A stretch of DNA of 64,000 nt from RPQJ01 sp963777725. GTDB taxonomy: Bacteria > Pseudomonadota > Gammaproteobacteria > Steroidobacterales > Steroidobacteraceae. Within the stretch, counting starts at the first letter, position 1, and each line of letters starts with the position of its first letter. The DNA lies in the NCBI GenBank assembly GCA_963777725.1, contig CAVZRR010000008.1, forward strand, positions 50,076 through 114,075, written 5' to 3'. Position numbers and translations under genes: made by a program. Below are positions 28,988-39,444 of the stretch, piece by piece. The notes under the pieces were generated by a model, which was not told the DNA's origin, did not search any database, and worked only from the letters and a program-made list of their open reading frames with translations.

Positions 28988-29612
28988 TCATCCGTTGATC
29001 CTCTGCGTGATGAACTCGTCGCGGCTGCGGCCGGCGACGCACGGGTTGTGCTCGCGCTCCTCGGCGATCGTCGACACGGTGCGTCCGTGGCCGTCGTGGC
29101 CCGGATAGACGAGCGTGTCGCCCGGCAGCACCATCAGGCGCTGCGTGATGCTGTCGTACAGCGCGCCGGCATCTGCGTCCGGGAGGTCCGGTTCGACCGC
29201 AGGCTCGAATCAGCAGCGCGTCCCCGGTGAACACGCGGTCGCGCCAGAGATACGACAGGCAGGCGGGCGTGTGGCCGGGCGTGCCGAGCACGTGGATCAC
29301 TTCGTTGCCGAACGTGATCGCATCGCCGTGGTGCAACCGCAGGTCGGCCGTGACGGGCGCGCGCTCGCCCGCGGCCACTTTGGCGGCGGTGCGCGACCGG
29401 ATGACGTCTGCGACCGCGGGGTCACCGGGATGGGCATGCGTGCAGAGCACGTATTCGAGCTGCAGGTCGAGTTCGGCCAGCATGGCCAGCAACGTGACGG
29501 TCATTCGTTCCGCGGCGGGATCGATCATCACTGCGGCGCCGGCGTCCGTATCCGCGATCAGGTACGTGTACGCGGCCGTGGGCGCGTCGTAGAGCTGGCG
29601 GAAAAAGGCCAT
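28988..29612 (-). CDS. ETHE1-like persulfide dioxygenase, MBL fold (frameshift near 29190)
   Basis: About 208 residues when read across the break. Relatives use a mononuclear iron to oxidise glutathione persulfide to sulfite in the cytoplasm. ETHE1-type motifs are TPGHTPACLSY, FTGDALLIRACGRTD and LVYPGHDGHGRTVSTI. The first metal motif reads THAHPGDP instead of the usual THxHADH, so one metal-site His is missing or shifted. The frame breaks after ACGRT; the continuation DLPDADAGALYDSITQRL is in another frame. ATG 29610-29612 has GGAGG upstream. A sigma-54 promoter in front and the divergent FisR regulator fit a sulfide/persulfide-induced gene. Confidence 0.82.
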
Positions 29613-29696
29613 TGCACCTCCAGTTCTCGATACCGTTGCCGAACCCGCACGGCGATGGTCGTCCTGTCGCCAGCGGCGCTTCACAGGTGAATACTC

Positions 29697-29712
29697 TGCA
29701 GATCCCGTGCCA
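29697..29712 (-). promoter_or_regulatory. Sigma-54 (-24/-12) promoter of the persulfide dioxygenase
   Basis: TGGCACGGGATCTGCA on the minus strand has GG at -24 and GC at -12 with exact spacing, a near-perfect RpoN site. Transcription should start near 29686, leaving a leader of about 75 bases before the dioxygenase ATG. Confidence 0.85.
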
Positions 29713-29795
29713 TCCGTGAGATATCAATAAAGTTAGTTAAAACAGTGATATACGCTGTCGACGGCAAGAATCCTGGATCGGTCGCGAGGCATGGA

Positions 29796-29811
29796 CTGCC
29801 ATTCATGGCAG
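29796..29811. promoter_or_regulatory. Palindrome, candidate upstream activator site for FisR
   Basis: CTGCCATTCATGGCAG has 7-bp arms and lies about 85 bases upstream of the sigma-54 promoter, a usual distance for an enhancer site, and about 50 bases before the regulator gene. Assignment to FisR is inference. Confidence 0.45.
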
Positions 29812-29857
29812 AATCGCTGGCAGCGAACTGACAGCAACGCATCCTCGAGGCCGACGC

Positions 29858-31218
29858 ATGACTCGCAACAGCAGCGAACCGCTCGCGGAACTCGTCTCGT
29901 TCATCGAGGGTCTTGGCAGAGCCGCGAATCCTCACGGACCTCGACTACCGGATCCTCGCCGCGAACAAGGCGTACCGCGATGCCTATGCGCCGCACGGAT
30001 CCGTCGTCGGCCGTCACTGCTACGAGGTTTCGCATCACTACGCGGTGCCCTGCGACGAGGCCGGCGAGTCGTGCCCGCGCCGGGCGGCGCTCGTTTCGCG
30101 GCGCACCGAGCAGGCGCTGCACATCCATCACACGCCGCGGGGCGACGAGCACGTGCAGGTCGAGCTGAACCCGGTGCGCGACGATTCGGGGGAGGTGCGG
30201 TATTTCGTCGAGCGCATGCAGTCGTTGCCCACGGCGCGCGCAGCAGCCTCGTCGGAGGGGCTCGCCGGACGTGCGCCGCGGTTTCGCGAAATGCTCGAAC
30301 TCGTCTCGCGCGTGGCGCCCAGCGAGACTTCGGTGCTGCTGCTCGGCGAGACCGGCACCGGCAAGGAGATGGTCGCGCGGCTGGTGCACGAGAGCAGCCG
30401 CCGCGCCACGGCGCCGTTCGTCGCCGTCGACTGCTCGGGGCTCACGGAGACGCTGTTCGAGAGTGAACTGTTCGGTCACGAGAAGGGCGCCTTCACCGGC
30501 GCCACCGCGCGCAAGCTCGGGCTGGTCGAAGCCGCAAGCGGCGGGACGCTGTTCCTCGACGAAGTGGGCGACATCCCGCTCGCGCAGCAGGTGAAGCTGC
30601 TCAGGCTGATCGAGAGCAGCAGTTACCGGCGGGTCGGCGGCGTCACGCCGTTGCGGGCGGATTTCCGCCTCGTCGCCGCGACGCACCGCGACTTGCGGCG
30701 CATGGTGCTGGAAGGCGGTTTCCGCAGCGACCTGTACTACCGCATCAGCGCCTACCCGATCCCGGTGCCGACGCTGCGCGAACGTCGCGACGACATCCTG
30801 CTGCTGGCGGAGTCGCTGCTGGCGCGTGTCCGCCCGGGACAGCCATTCGTGATCGACGAGGCCGCGCGGCGCGCGCTCGTGGCCTACGATTACCCCGGCA
30901 ACGTTCGTGAGCTGCGCAACATCGTCGAGCGCGCGAGCCTGCTCGCCGACGACGCAGCGCATCGAATTGCGGCACCTGCCGGCCGAGGTCGTGACGCCGG
31001 GCGCACCGGTCGGTGCGGTTGCTCCCAGCACAGGCGGCGAGACCTCCGGGCGCGCGTTGCGCTCGGCGGAGCGGGACGCGCTGGCCCTCGCGCTGGCCCG
31101 CCATGACGGCAGCCGCCGCGCGCTCGCCGAGACGCTCGGCATCAGCGAGCGAACGCTCTACCGCAAGCTGCAGGCTTACGGCCTCAATCCGCGACGCCGG
31201 GAGACGGGCCACTCGTGA
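29858..31218 (+). CDS. fisR: FisR-type sigma-54-dependent regulator, sulfane-sulfur sensor (frameshifts near 29925 and 30955)
   Basis: About 450 residues across two breaks. The N-terminal PAS-like sensor has three cysteines, near C54, C65 and C72 after repair, with the spacing (11 and 7) reported for FisR, which senses persulfide and activates sulfur-oxidation genes. The AAA+ domain has Walker A GETGTGKE, the sigma-54 loop EKGAFTGAT, and LFLDEVGDIP. The C-terminal Fis-type helix-turn-helix reads RRALAETLGISERTLYRKL. The frame breaks at EGL/AEPRIL and at LLADD/QRIELRHLP. It is divergent from the dioxygenase, its expected target. Confidence 0.9.
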
Positions 31219-32092
31219 GCGCAGCGCTACCGTTGCTCGTCGCGCTGCTCGAGGTTTACGCGGCCGGCGACGTCGCCGACTGCCGCAAGTCCGCCGCGGC
31301 GGATTCCGTCGCAGCCCGCACCGCAGAATTGATTCCGCCGGGCGCGACGGTGCTTCGTGCTCGGTGATACGGCGTATCCGTCGGCCACCAAGGCTGCGCT
31401 CGAGGCCTGCTACGAGCCCACCTGGGGCGCGCATCGCGCCACGACGCTCGCGATCCCGGGCAATCACGATTACGTCGCAGGACGCACCGACGACTTTCTC
31501 GCGTACTTTGGATCCGGCGCCGCGGCCGAAGGGTATTTCGCCCGCGAACTGGACGGGTGGCTGGTCATCGGCCTCGATAGCCACCTGTCCGGAGATCGTC
31601 TCGATCAGCAATACGCCTGGCTCGAGGCGACGCTCGCAGCGCACGCGGACACCCGCTGCACACTGGCGATGTGGCACACGCCATTGTTCTCGTCCGGCCT
31701 GCATCGCGGTGCCGGCGAGCACATGCGGCGTTTCTGGGCGCTGCTCGACGCGCACGGCGCCGACGTCGTGCTCGGCGGACACGAGCATTTCTACGAGGCT
31801 TTCGAGCCGCTCGACGCCGAGGGACGACCCGGTCGAGGAGGGCATTCGCTCGTTCGTCGTCGGTACCGGCGGCGCGCGGCTGTATGGCTTCTGGAACCCG
31901 CCGTATGCGAGCCGCGCGCGGATCCTGAAGCACGGCGTGCTGCGCCTCTCGCTCGACGATGGCGCGTTCGCCTGGCAGTTCATTCGCGTCGACGGCGGCG
32001 TGGCGGATGCCGGGGAAGCCCGGTGCCGGTGGTCGGATCCGTCGGATTTGGCACCGCCAAATCCGACGGATCCGACCACCGGCACCGATTGA
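31215..32092 (+). CDS. Metallophosphoesterase (frameshifts near 31352 and 31835)
   Basis: About 290 residues in three frames. Calcineurin-like motifs are LGDTAYPS, IPGNHDYV, a later MWHTPLFSSG and the metal-binding GGHEHFYEAF. These resemble extracytoplasmic purple-acid-phosphatase-like hydrolases, though I see no strong signal peptide (a weak hydrophobic N-terminus, PLLVALLEVYAA). GTG 31215 overlaps the regulator stop. Breaks fall near 31350 (an extra T would explain it) and near 31835 (an extra G in GGG). The last 24 residues are encoded by the large palindromic element, so the original stop was probably earlier. Confidence 0.78.
32021..32087. repeat. Perfect 32-bp inverted repeat with 3-base spacer
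   Basis: Arms 32021-32052 and 32056-32087 are perfect reverse complements separated by ACC. The arm contains CCGACCACCGGCACC, which recurs at 8286-8313 (28 identical bases) and 48944-48958 (15 bases). It behaves like a REP/BIME-type intergenic element, but here it supplies the end of the metallophosphoesterase frame. As RNA it would make a very stable hairpin. Confidence 0.85.
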
Positions 32093-32127
32093 CGTGCGAT
32101 CATTCGTCCACTGAGGAGTGGCACTGC

Positions 32128-32967
32128 ATGCCGAGCATCGTTCCGGAAGGCGCAACCCGCGGCTGGATCATTCCGATCGGCGGCGCGGAGAACAAGGAAA
32201 ACGACCGTCACATCCTCGAGCGCTTCGTGCGCTGCTCGGGCGGGCGTGACGCCGACATCGTCGTGATTCCCACGGCGAGCCGGCTCCACGAGACCGGTCC
32301 GCGTTACGAGAAGCTTTTCAAGGACATCGGTGCGGCCCGGGTCGACGTCATGGATTTCGACACGCGCCGCGACTGCCAGGAACCCGGGCGCTTGCGACGC
32401 CTCGAGGAGGCGAGCGGCATCTTCTTCACGGGCGGCAACCAGCTGCGCCTGACGACGCTGCTCGGCGGTACGCCCGTCGCGAAGCTGGTGCGGACCCGCA
32501 ATGCGAGCGGCGTGTCCGTGGGCGGCACCAGCGCCGGCGCCAGCATCCTGAGCGAACACATGATCGCGTTCGGCGACGAGGGCTCGTCGGTGATCTCGGG
32601 CAGCGTGCGCCTCGCGCCGGGGCTCGGGCTCACCAACCGCTTCATCATCGACCAGCACTTCCGGCAGCGCGACCGGCTCGGGCGCCTGCTCACCGCGCTC
32701 GCCTACAACCCGTTCGCGATCGGCATCGGCCTCGACGAGGACACCGCCGCGTTCATCGGTCCGGACGAGACGGTGGAAGTGGAGGGCAGCGGCGGCGTCA
32801 CGATCGTCGATGCGGCCGACGTCAGCTATTCGTCGATGGACAGCGTCACCGAGGGCCAGCCGGTGTGCATGCTCGGCCTGCGGCTGCACGTGCTGGTCGC
32901 CGGCGCGACGTTCAACCTGCACACGCGGGTCGCGTCGGCCGGGTCGCTCGCTCGCTCGAAGGAGTAA
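32128..32967 (+). CDS. cphB: Cyanophycinase
   Basis: A 279-residue serine peptidase of the S51 family that cuts cyanophycin (multi-L-arginyl-poly-L-aspartate) to beta-Asp-Arg dipeptides in the cytoplasm. The nucleophile Ser135 is in VGGTSAGASILSEHM, FFTGGNQLRLT precedes it, and IDQHFRQRDRLGRL follows; all are typical. ATG 32128 has GAGGAG upstream. The cyanophycin synthetase gene starts 8 bases after the stop, so synthesis and breakdown are encoded together. Confidence 0.94.
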   Translation: MPSIVPEGATRGWIIPIGGAENKENDRHILERFVRCSGGRDADIVVIPTASRLHETGPRYEKLFKDIGAARVDVMDFDTRRDCQEPGRLRRLEEASGIFFTGGNQLRLTTLLGGTPVAKLVRTRNASGVSVGGTSAGASILSEHMIAFGDEGSSVISGSVRLAPGLGLTNRFIIDQHFRQRDRLGRLLTALAYNPFAIGIGLDEDTAAFIGPDETVEVEGSGGVTIVDAADVSYSSMDSVTEGQPVCMLGLRLHVLVAGATFNLHTRVASAGSLARSKE

Positions 32968-32975
32968 CGCGACCG

Positions 32976-35825
32976 ATGCGCATCCTCGACCGTTCCGTTT
33001 ACGTCGGACCCTCGCTCTACGCGCACTTCCCGGTCATCCGGCTCGAGCTCGATCTCGGCGAACTCGAAGCCTGGCCGACCGGTCGGCTCGGCAGCGGTTT
33101 CGTCGACGCGCTCGCCGAAGCGCTGCCCGGGCTCGCCGAGCACGGCTGCTCGTATCGCGAACCGGGTGGCTTCTTCCGGCGCATGCGCGAGGACGAGGGC
33201 ACCTGGCTCGGCCACGTCCTCGAGCACGTCGCGATCGAGCTGCAGAACATCGCTGGCGAGAACGTGACGTTCGGCAAGACACGCGGCGCGGGCGCGCCCG
33301 GCGTCTACACCGTCGTCTACGAGTACGCGCAACGCGACGAGGGCATTGCGGCCGGCGAGCTCGGCTTGCGGCTGCTCTGCTCGCTGCTGCCGGAAGCGAT
33401 CCGCCCGTCCGGCAGCGTTCCCGAAGGCTGGAGCTGGCCCGAGGCGCGCGACGAGTTCATCCGGTTCGCGCAGCGCCGGGCGCTCGGTCCGTCGACCGCC
33501 TCGCTCGTCAAGGCGGCCGAGGCGCGCGGCATCCCGTGGCTGCGGCTCAACGACCAGTCGCTCGTGCAGCTCGGCCACGGCAAGTACCAGCAGCGCATCC
33601 AGGCGACGGTGACGGGCCGCACGCCGCACATCGCGGTCGAGCTCGCGAGCGACAAGGAAGAGACCAACAAGATCCTCGCGACGCTCGGCTTGCCCGTGCC
33701 GCGCCAGGAACTCGTGCAGAGCGAGGGCCAGGCCGTGCGCGCGGCGCGACGCATCGGCTTTCCGGTCGTGACGAAGCCCTACAACGGCAATCACGGCCGC
33801 GGCATCTCGATCCGGCTCACGACCGACGAGGAGGTCGCACAGGGCTACGTTGCCGCGCGCGAGCACTCGCGCTCCGTGATCGTCGAGACCTTCCTCGAAG
33901 GCGACGACCACCGGCTGCTGGTCGTGAACGGCGAACTCGTCGCCGCGACGCGCCGCACGCCGGGGCACGTGGTCGGTGACGGCGTGCACACGATCACGCA
34001 GCTCGTCGAACAGGTGAACCAGGATCCGCGCCGCGGCGTCGGCCACGAGAAGGTGCTGACGCGGCTCGAGCTCGACGCGCAGGCGGCGAAGATGCTCGAG
34101 CGTGCCGGGCTCACGGCGGATTCGGTGCCGGAGGCGGGGCAGGGCGTGTTCCTGCGTTCGACGGCGAACCTGTCCACCGGAGGCACGGCCACCGACGTCA
34201 CCGACGTGATCCACCCGGACAACCGCGAGATGGCGGAGCGTGCGGTGCGCGCGATCGGCCTCGACGTCGGCGGCGTCGATTTCCTGTCGACCGACATCAC
34301 GCGCAGCTATCGCGAGATCGGCGGCGGCATCTGCGAGGTCAATGCAGCGCCGGGCTTCCGCATGCACGTGGCGCCGAGCGAAGGCATGTCGCGCGATGTC
34401 GCGGGCCCCGTCATCGACATGCTGTTCCCGTCCGGTTCGCCCTCGCGCGTGCCGATCGCCGCGATCACGGGCACCAATGGCAAGACGACGACGGCGCGGA
34501 TGCTCTCGCACATCACGAAGATGGCGGGCTACACGCCCGGCCTGACGACGACGGACGGCGTCTACATCGACGGCCACCGCACCGTGCAGGGCGACATGAC
34601 GGGCCCGGTGTCGGCGCGGATGGTGCTGGCCGATCCGCAGATCGACATCGCCGTGCTCGAGACGGCGCGCGGCGGATTGCTGCGCGCGGGCATGGGCGTC
34701 CGTGAGGTCAATGTCGGCGGCGTGCTCAACGTGCAGTCCGATCACCTCGGCCTCAAGGGCATCGACACGCTCGAGCAGCTCGCCGAGGTCAAGCGCATCG
34801 TCGTGGAGATCGCGACGGACTGCGCGGTGCTGAATGCCGACGACCCGTTGGTGCTGAGGATGTCCGGCTACACCGACGCGAAGAACATCTGCTACGTGAC
34901 GATGAATCCCGAGCACACGCTGGTGCGCGAGCACATCCGCGCGGGCGGTCGCGCGTGCGCACTCGAGGCGGGCGTGAACGGGCAGATGATCACGCTGTAC
35001 GACCGCGGCGGGCACATTCCGCTGCTCTGGACGCACTTGATCCCCGCCACGCTCGAGGGGCGCGCGCTGCACAACGTGCAGAACGCGATGTTTGCGGCGG
35101 CGATGGCGTTCTCGCTGGGAATCAAGCTCGACGCGATCCGGCAGGGCCTGCGCACGTTCGACTCGACGTTCTTCCAGGCGCCGGGGCGCATGAACGTGTT
35201 CAACGAGCACCCGTTCAAGGTGCTGTTCGACTACGGGCACAACGCGCATGCGGTCGCCGTGATGGCCGACCTGGCGCAGCGGCTCGACGTCACCGGCCGC
35301 CGCATCGTCGTGCTCGCGGGGCCCGGCGACCGTCGCGACGAGGACCTCATCGCGATCGCGCACGCGGTGGCGGGACGTTTCGATCACTACATCTGCCGCC
35401 GTGACGACAGCTTGCGGGATCGCGCGCCCGACGAGGTGCCGCGGCTGCAGGCGGCGGCTTTGCGTGCAGCCGGTGTCCCGGAGGGGGCGATCTCGATCAT
35501 CCCGGACGAGCAGGAGGCGGTCGACGCCGCGCTCAACATGGGCGAGGCCGGCGACCTGCTGCTGGTGTTCGCCGATGCGCTGGTGCGGTCCTGGAAGCAG
35601 ATCACCAAGTTCAAGCCCGCTTCCGCCGCGCCTTCCGCCTCGTCCGACGCGACGGGACAGGTGGGTCGCGGACCGGGCGAGGGATTGTCGCCCATGCCGA
35701 ATCCTTCACCGCAACCGACGCACGCTGCCATGGCCGAGGGCGCGGAGAGGCCGTCAGCGCTCAACCTCGATGGCATGATCCGCGACGAGCGCGGCATTCG
35801 CTACGCTCCGGAGACAGAAGACTGA
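32976..35825 (+). CDS. cphA: Cyanophycin synthetase
   Basis: A 949-residue enzyme that adds aspartate and then arginine to the growing polymer, using ATP, in the cytoplasm. An N-terminal domain (about 1-160) is followed by an ATP-grasp domain (about 215-470; NHGRGISIRL, EICEVNAAPGF-like GGGICEVNAAPGF). A Mur-ligase domain follows, with P-loop TGTNGKTTT near residue 499 and DYGHNAHAV near 755. A low-complexity Ser/Pro linker precedes the last 35 residues. The size suits a classical CphA1. ATG 32976 has AAGGAG upstream. Confidence 0.95.
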   Translation: MRILDRSVYVGPSLYAHFPVIRLELDLGELEAWPTGRLGSGFVDALAEALPGLAEHGCSYREPGGFFRRMREDEGTWLGHVLEHVAIELQNIAGENVTFGKTRGAGAPGVYTVVYEYAQRDEGIAAGELGLRLLCSLLPEAIRPSGSVPEGWSWPEARDEFIRFAQRRALGPSTASLVKAAEARGIPWLRLNDQSLVQLGHGKYQQRIQATVTGRTPHIAVELASDKEETNKILATLGLPVPRQELVQSEGQAVRAARRIGFPVVTKPYNGNHGRGISIRLTTDEEVAQGYVAAREHSRSVIVETFLEGDDHRLLVVNGELVAATRRTPGHVVGDGVHTITQLVEQVNQDPRRGVGHEKVLTRLELDAQAAKMLERAGLTADSVPEAGQGVFLRSTANLSTGGTATDVTDVIHPDNREMAERAVRAIGLDVGGVDFLSTDITRSYREIGGGICEVNAAPGFRMHVAPSEGMSRDVAGPVIDMLFPSGSPSRVPIAAITGTNGKTTTARMLSHITKMAGYTPGLTTTDGVYIDGHRTVQGDMTGPVSARMVLADPQIDIAVLETARGGLLRAGMGVREVNVGGVLNVQSDHLGLKGIDTLEQLAEVKRIVVEIATDCAVLNADDPLVLRMSGYTDAKNICYVTMNPEHTLVREHIRAGGRACALEAGVNGQMITLYDRGGHIPLLWTHLIPATLEGRALHNVQNAMFAAAMAFSLGIKLDAIRQGLRTFDSTFFQAPGRMNVFNEHPFKVLFDYGHNAHAVAVMADLAQRLDVTGRRIVVLAGPGDRRDEDLIAIAHAVAGRFDHYICRRDDSLRDRAPDEVPRLQAAALRAAGVPEGAISIIPDEQEAVDAALNMGEAGDLLLVFADALVRSWKQITKFKPASAAPSASSDATGQVGRGPGEGLSPMPNPSPQPTHAAMAEGAERPSALNLDGMIRDERGIRYAPETED

Positions 35826-37631
35826 CCGTCACGCTCGCCCTGCCGTTCGACGACTCGCGGCGCCTGACGGGGAACAACCTGTTCTTCGCGTCGACGGGTG
35901 CCGTGCTCGAGGTCGTCGGCATCGATCCCGACGCAGCGCTCGTCGCGCAGTGGCGCGCGCGCGTCGAGCGCGCGGTGCACCGGCTCGGCTGGGATGGCGA
36001 GCCTCGCATCGTGGCTCGTACGGCACGTGAAGGGCATGTCCCTCGCGGTGTCCGCCCCGTTCGATCAGTTGTTCACCGCGACCGAGCTGAACGAGTGGGC
36101 GCTGTGCTCGGCGCTGCATGACCGCGATCCCTCTCACTGGGGCGCGCTGAAGGAGACGCTGGTCGCCGCGGCGATCGAGGCCGGGTCGGTGAGCGCCGAC
36201 ACGCTGCCGCCGGAGATCGATGAGGAGCCGGCGCTCGCGAGGCTGGAGAAGCTGGCGGCCGCGGAATCAAGACCGGACCTGCGCGCGGTGTTGGATGCAA
36301 CCGATTCGCGCGAGCTGCCGTGGCTGCTCGACGACGAGTTGATCTCGATCGGCTGTGGTGCCGGAAGTCGCAGCTATCCAGTGGGTTCGCTGCCATTCGT
36401 CGCGGATGTGCCCTGGCCCGAGCTGCACGATGTGCCGACCGCGCTGGTGACGGGCTCGAATGGCAAGACGACCACGGTGCGGCTGATCGCGGCTTGCCTG
36501 GGCGCCGCAGGGCATCGGCCCGGATACAGTTGCACGGACGGCCTTTTCATCGGGCGGGAGACGCTCGACAGCGGCGATTACTCAGGTCCGGTCGGCGCGC
36601 GGACGGTGCTGCGCGAGCGACGCGTCGAGGCGGCCGCGCTCGAAACGGCTCGCGGCGGCATCCTGCGGCGCGGCCTCGCCGTGTCGCGGGCGCACGCCGC
36701 CGTCGTGACGAACGTCAGCGCCGACCATCTTGGCGAGTACGGGATCGACGACCTCGGGGCGCTGGCCGATGTGAAGTTGACCGTCGCGTCGGTCGTCGGC
36801 GCGACGGGCCTGCTGGTGCTCAATGCCGACGATGCGATGCTGCGTGCGAAGGCCGGCGGGCTCGAGTCACGTCTTGGGCACATGCCGGCAATCGGCTGGT
36901 TCTCCCTGGATGCAGAGCACACGTTGCTTCGATCGCACCGGGCGGCGGGCGGCGCGACCTGCGGCGTTCGCGACGGTCACCTGCTGCTGGTTCGAGCCAG
37001 CGAAGAAAGCGACCTGGGCCCGATTGCACGCATGCCGCTCACCGTGGACGGCCTGGCGTCCTACAACGTTGCGAATCTCGCGGGCGCGGCGCTTGCGGCG
37101 GCGGCACTCGGTGTCGAGCCGGCGACCATAGCCGCCGCGTTCGCGAGCTTCGGCGCCGATCCGGGCGACAATGCCGGTCGCATGATGCGGTTCGATTTCG
37201 ACGGCGCGCAGGTGCTGCTCGATTACGCGCACAACCCGGACGGGCTGCGCGGCCTGCTGCGAGTGGCCGCGGGGTTGCGCGGCGGGGCCGGGCGCCTCGG
37301 ATTGCTGCTGGGCCACGCCGGCAATCGCCTTGACGCCGATTTCGAGCGACTCGCCGCCGCCGCCGCCGAGTTCAGTCCCGACCTGGTGGTCGTCAAGGAG
37401 ATCGAGGGCTACCTGCGCGGTCGAGCGCCGGGCGAGGTACCGCGCATCCTTCGCTCAGCACTGCTGCGCCACGGGCTGCCCGAGTCGGCGCTGCCGATGC
37501 GCTCGAGCGAGGTCGAAGCCGCGCGCTGTGCGCTCGACTGGTCCCGTCCGGGCGATGTCGTCGTGCTGCTCGTGCATTCACTGGCGGCCCGCGCCGCCGT
37601 CGTCGAGATGCTGCAGGCCGGTGCGGCCTAG
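35822..37631 (+). CDS. Second Mur-ligase-like protein of the cyanophycin operon (frameshift near 36010)
   Basis: About 600 residues. The N-terminal part (DDSRRLTGNNLFFASTGAVL) occurs with CphA-linked ligases, then HVKGMSLAVSAPFDQLFTAT. The Mur-ligase core has P-loop TGSNGKTTT and DYAHNPDGLRGL. There is no ATP-grasp domain, so it is not a full cyanophycin synthetase; an accessory ligase or a related amide-forming enzyme is likely. The start is unclear: CTG 35822 is in frame and overlaps the cphA stop, and GTG 35903 is the next candidate. The N-terminal 60 residues lie in another frame, with the shift around 36000-36015. Confidence 0.8.
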
Positions 37632-39351
37632 GGCTGCCGCCACTGGCCTTCGCGGCGCGGATCTGCGGCACCTTCGACGGCCCCGCTGCCGCGCAACACG
37701 ACGCCGTGCAGCCCGGATTCCTCTCCGCGACCGCCCTTGAGCTCGATGCCGCGCGCGGCCAGACCTTGCACGACCTCAGGCGGGAACTTCGCGACTTCGC
37801 CATAGAAATCCTGGCCGCGCGCAATCAGGTTCGGCAGGTCGATCGCCTGCTGCAGCGGCAGGTTCCAGGCCAGCAAGCCGACCAGCGCCTTGGCGTTGTA
37901 CGCGAGGATCGCCGAACCGCCGGGTGATCCGAGCGCCGCGAAGCAGGCGACCGTCACGGTCGAGCACGATCACGGGCGACATCGACGAGCGCGGTCGCTT
38001 GCCGGGCGCCACGGCGTTGGCGATCGGGCGGCCATCCTCGACGGCGCGGAACGAAAAGTCCGTCAGCTGGTTGTTCAGGAAAAAGCCGCCCACCGCGCGT
38101 CCCGAGCCGAACAGGGACTCGACCGAAGTCGTCATCGACGCGACGTTGCCTCGCGCATCGACGACGACGAAGTGACTGGTGCCTGCAGCCTCGACGGTCG
38201 CATCCGCGCCGAACCGGGCTGCGACGGGTCCCGGTGGCTCGCCCGCAGCCGGCGCCGCTCCGGCGCGTTCGCCGATCAGTGCAGCGCGACCCGCGACATA
38301 CGCCGGATCGAGCAGGCCCTCGATCGGTACGGTGACGAACGCAGGGTCGGCGACGTAGCGGTCACGATCCGCGTACATGATGCGACTCGCCTCGGCGAAC
38401 AGGAACCACGCCTGCGGATCCGCCGGGCCACGCTCAGCGATGTCGGTGCGCTCGAGGATTGCGAGCAGCTGCAGCAGCGACACGCCGCTCGAAGGCGGAG
38501 GCGGCACGCAGACCACGTAGATCCGATACGGGCGGCACAGGGCGTCCTTGGTCGAGAGGTCGATACGCTGCGAGATCGGCGACCGTCAGCGTGCCCGGCC
38601 GTGGTTCAGCGCTCGTGCGAGCGACGATCTCGCCGTCGATCGGCGGTTCGAGCAGCGCGCGCGGACCGCGCGCCGACAGCGTGCGCAACGTTGCAGCGTA
38701 CTCGGGATTGCGCAGCGTCTCGCCGGCTTGGACGGTCGTCCCGTCCGGTTTGCCGAACAACGCGCGCGCGTCAGCCAACGTGGCCTGCCGGAACTGGCTG
38801 TTCGCGAACCGCGCCAGCCGTTTCGGGACGACGAAGCCTGCGTCCGCGGCTTCCGTCGCCGTCTCGAATAGCGATGACCACGGCAGCACGCCGTGGCGTT
38901 CGTGAGCGAGACCAAGCATTGCCATCACGCCGGGTGCGCCGGTCGAGCGGCCACTGGTGACCGCGTCGGCATAAGGCAACGGATTGCCGTCGTCATCGAG
39001 GAACATGTCCGGAGTCGCGCCGGCGGGAGCCGTCTCGCGCCCATCGTAGGCCGTCACCTTGCCGGTCGCTGCGTCGTAATGCAGCAGGAACGCGCCGCCG
39101 CCGAGCCCCGAGCTCTGCGGCTCGACGAGGCCGAGTGCGGCCTGCACGGCGACCGCAGCGTCCACGGCGCTGCCGCCGGCCTTCAGGATGGCGACGCCCG
39201 CTTCGACGGCGAGCGGGCTGGCCGCGGCGACGCCTGCGGCGGGCACGTGGTCGACAGGTTGAGTCGGCGCGTGCTGGCACGCTGCGAGAACGACGACACA
39301 GGCGAGCAGGGCCGTCGCCCGGGGGATCTTGATCATCCGCAACACCGGCAA
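37628..39351 (-). CDS. ggt: Gamma-glutamyltransferase, lipoprotein form (frameshifts near 38540 and 37955)
   Basis: About 573 residues across two breaks. The N-terminus carries a lipoprotein signal (ALLACVVVLAAC). The Ntn-hydrolase core has GGSAVDAAVAVQAALG, then SSGLGGGAFLLHYD and the self-cleavage site with the catalytic Thr in AGTSHFVVVDARGN. SLFGSGRAVGGFFLNNQLTDF and MSPVIVLD follow. It cleaves gamma-glutamyl bonds of glutathione and similar peptides in the periplasm. The breaks fall at about 38535-38550 and 37945-37960; the C-terminal frame resumes at ALGSPGGSAILAY. It is convergent with the Mur-ligase gene, overlapping by 4 bases at the stops. Confidence 0.9.
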
Positions 39352-39444
39352 GAAATCGAAGTGGGGACTCGGAGCTTAACGCATTCGCAGCGCAACGGTC
39401 GTGGCGTGCTAGCCTTCGGCAATGCTCACGCGGATGCTTTGACG

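Noticed and set aside
27608..29000. Encapsulin shell gene next to the EncFtn gene
   Set aside because: The adjacent gene is a LOG-family protein, and the rest of the gap encodes only the small His-rich frame.
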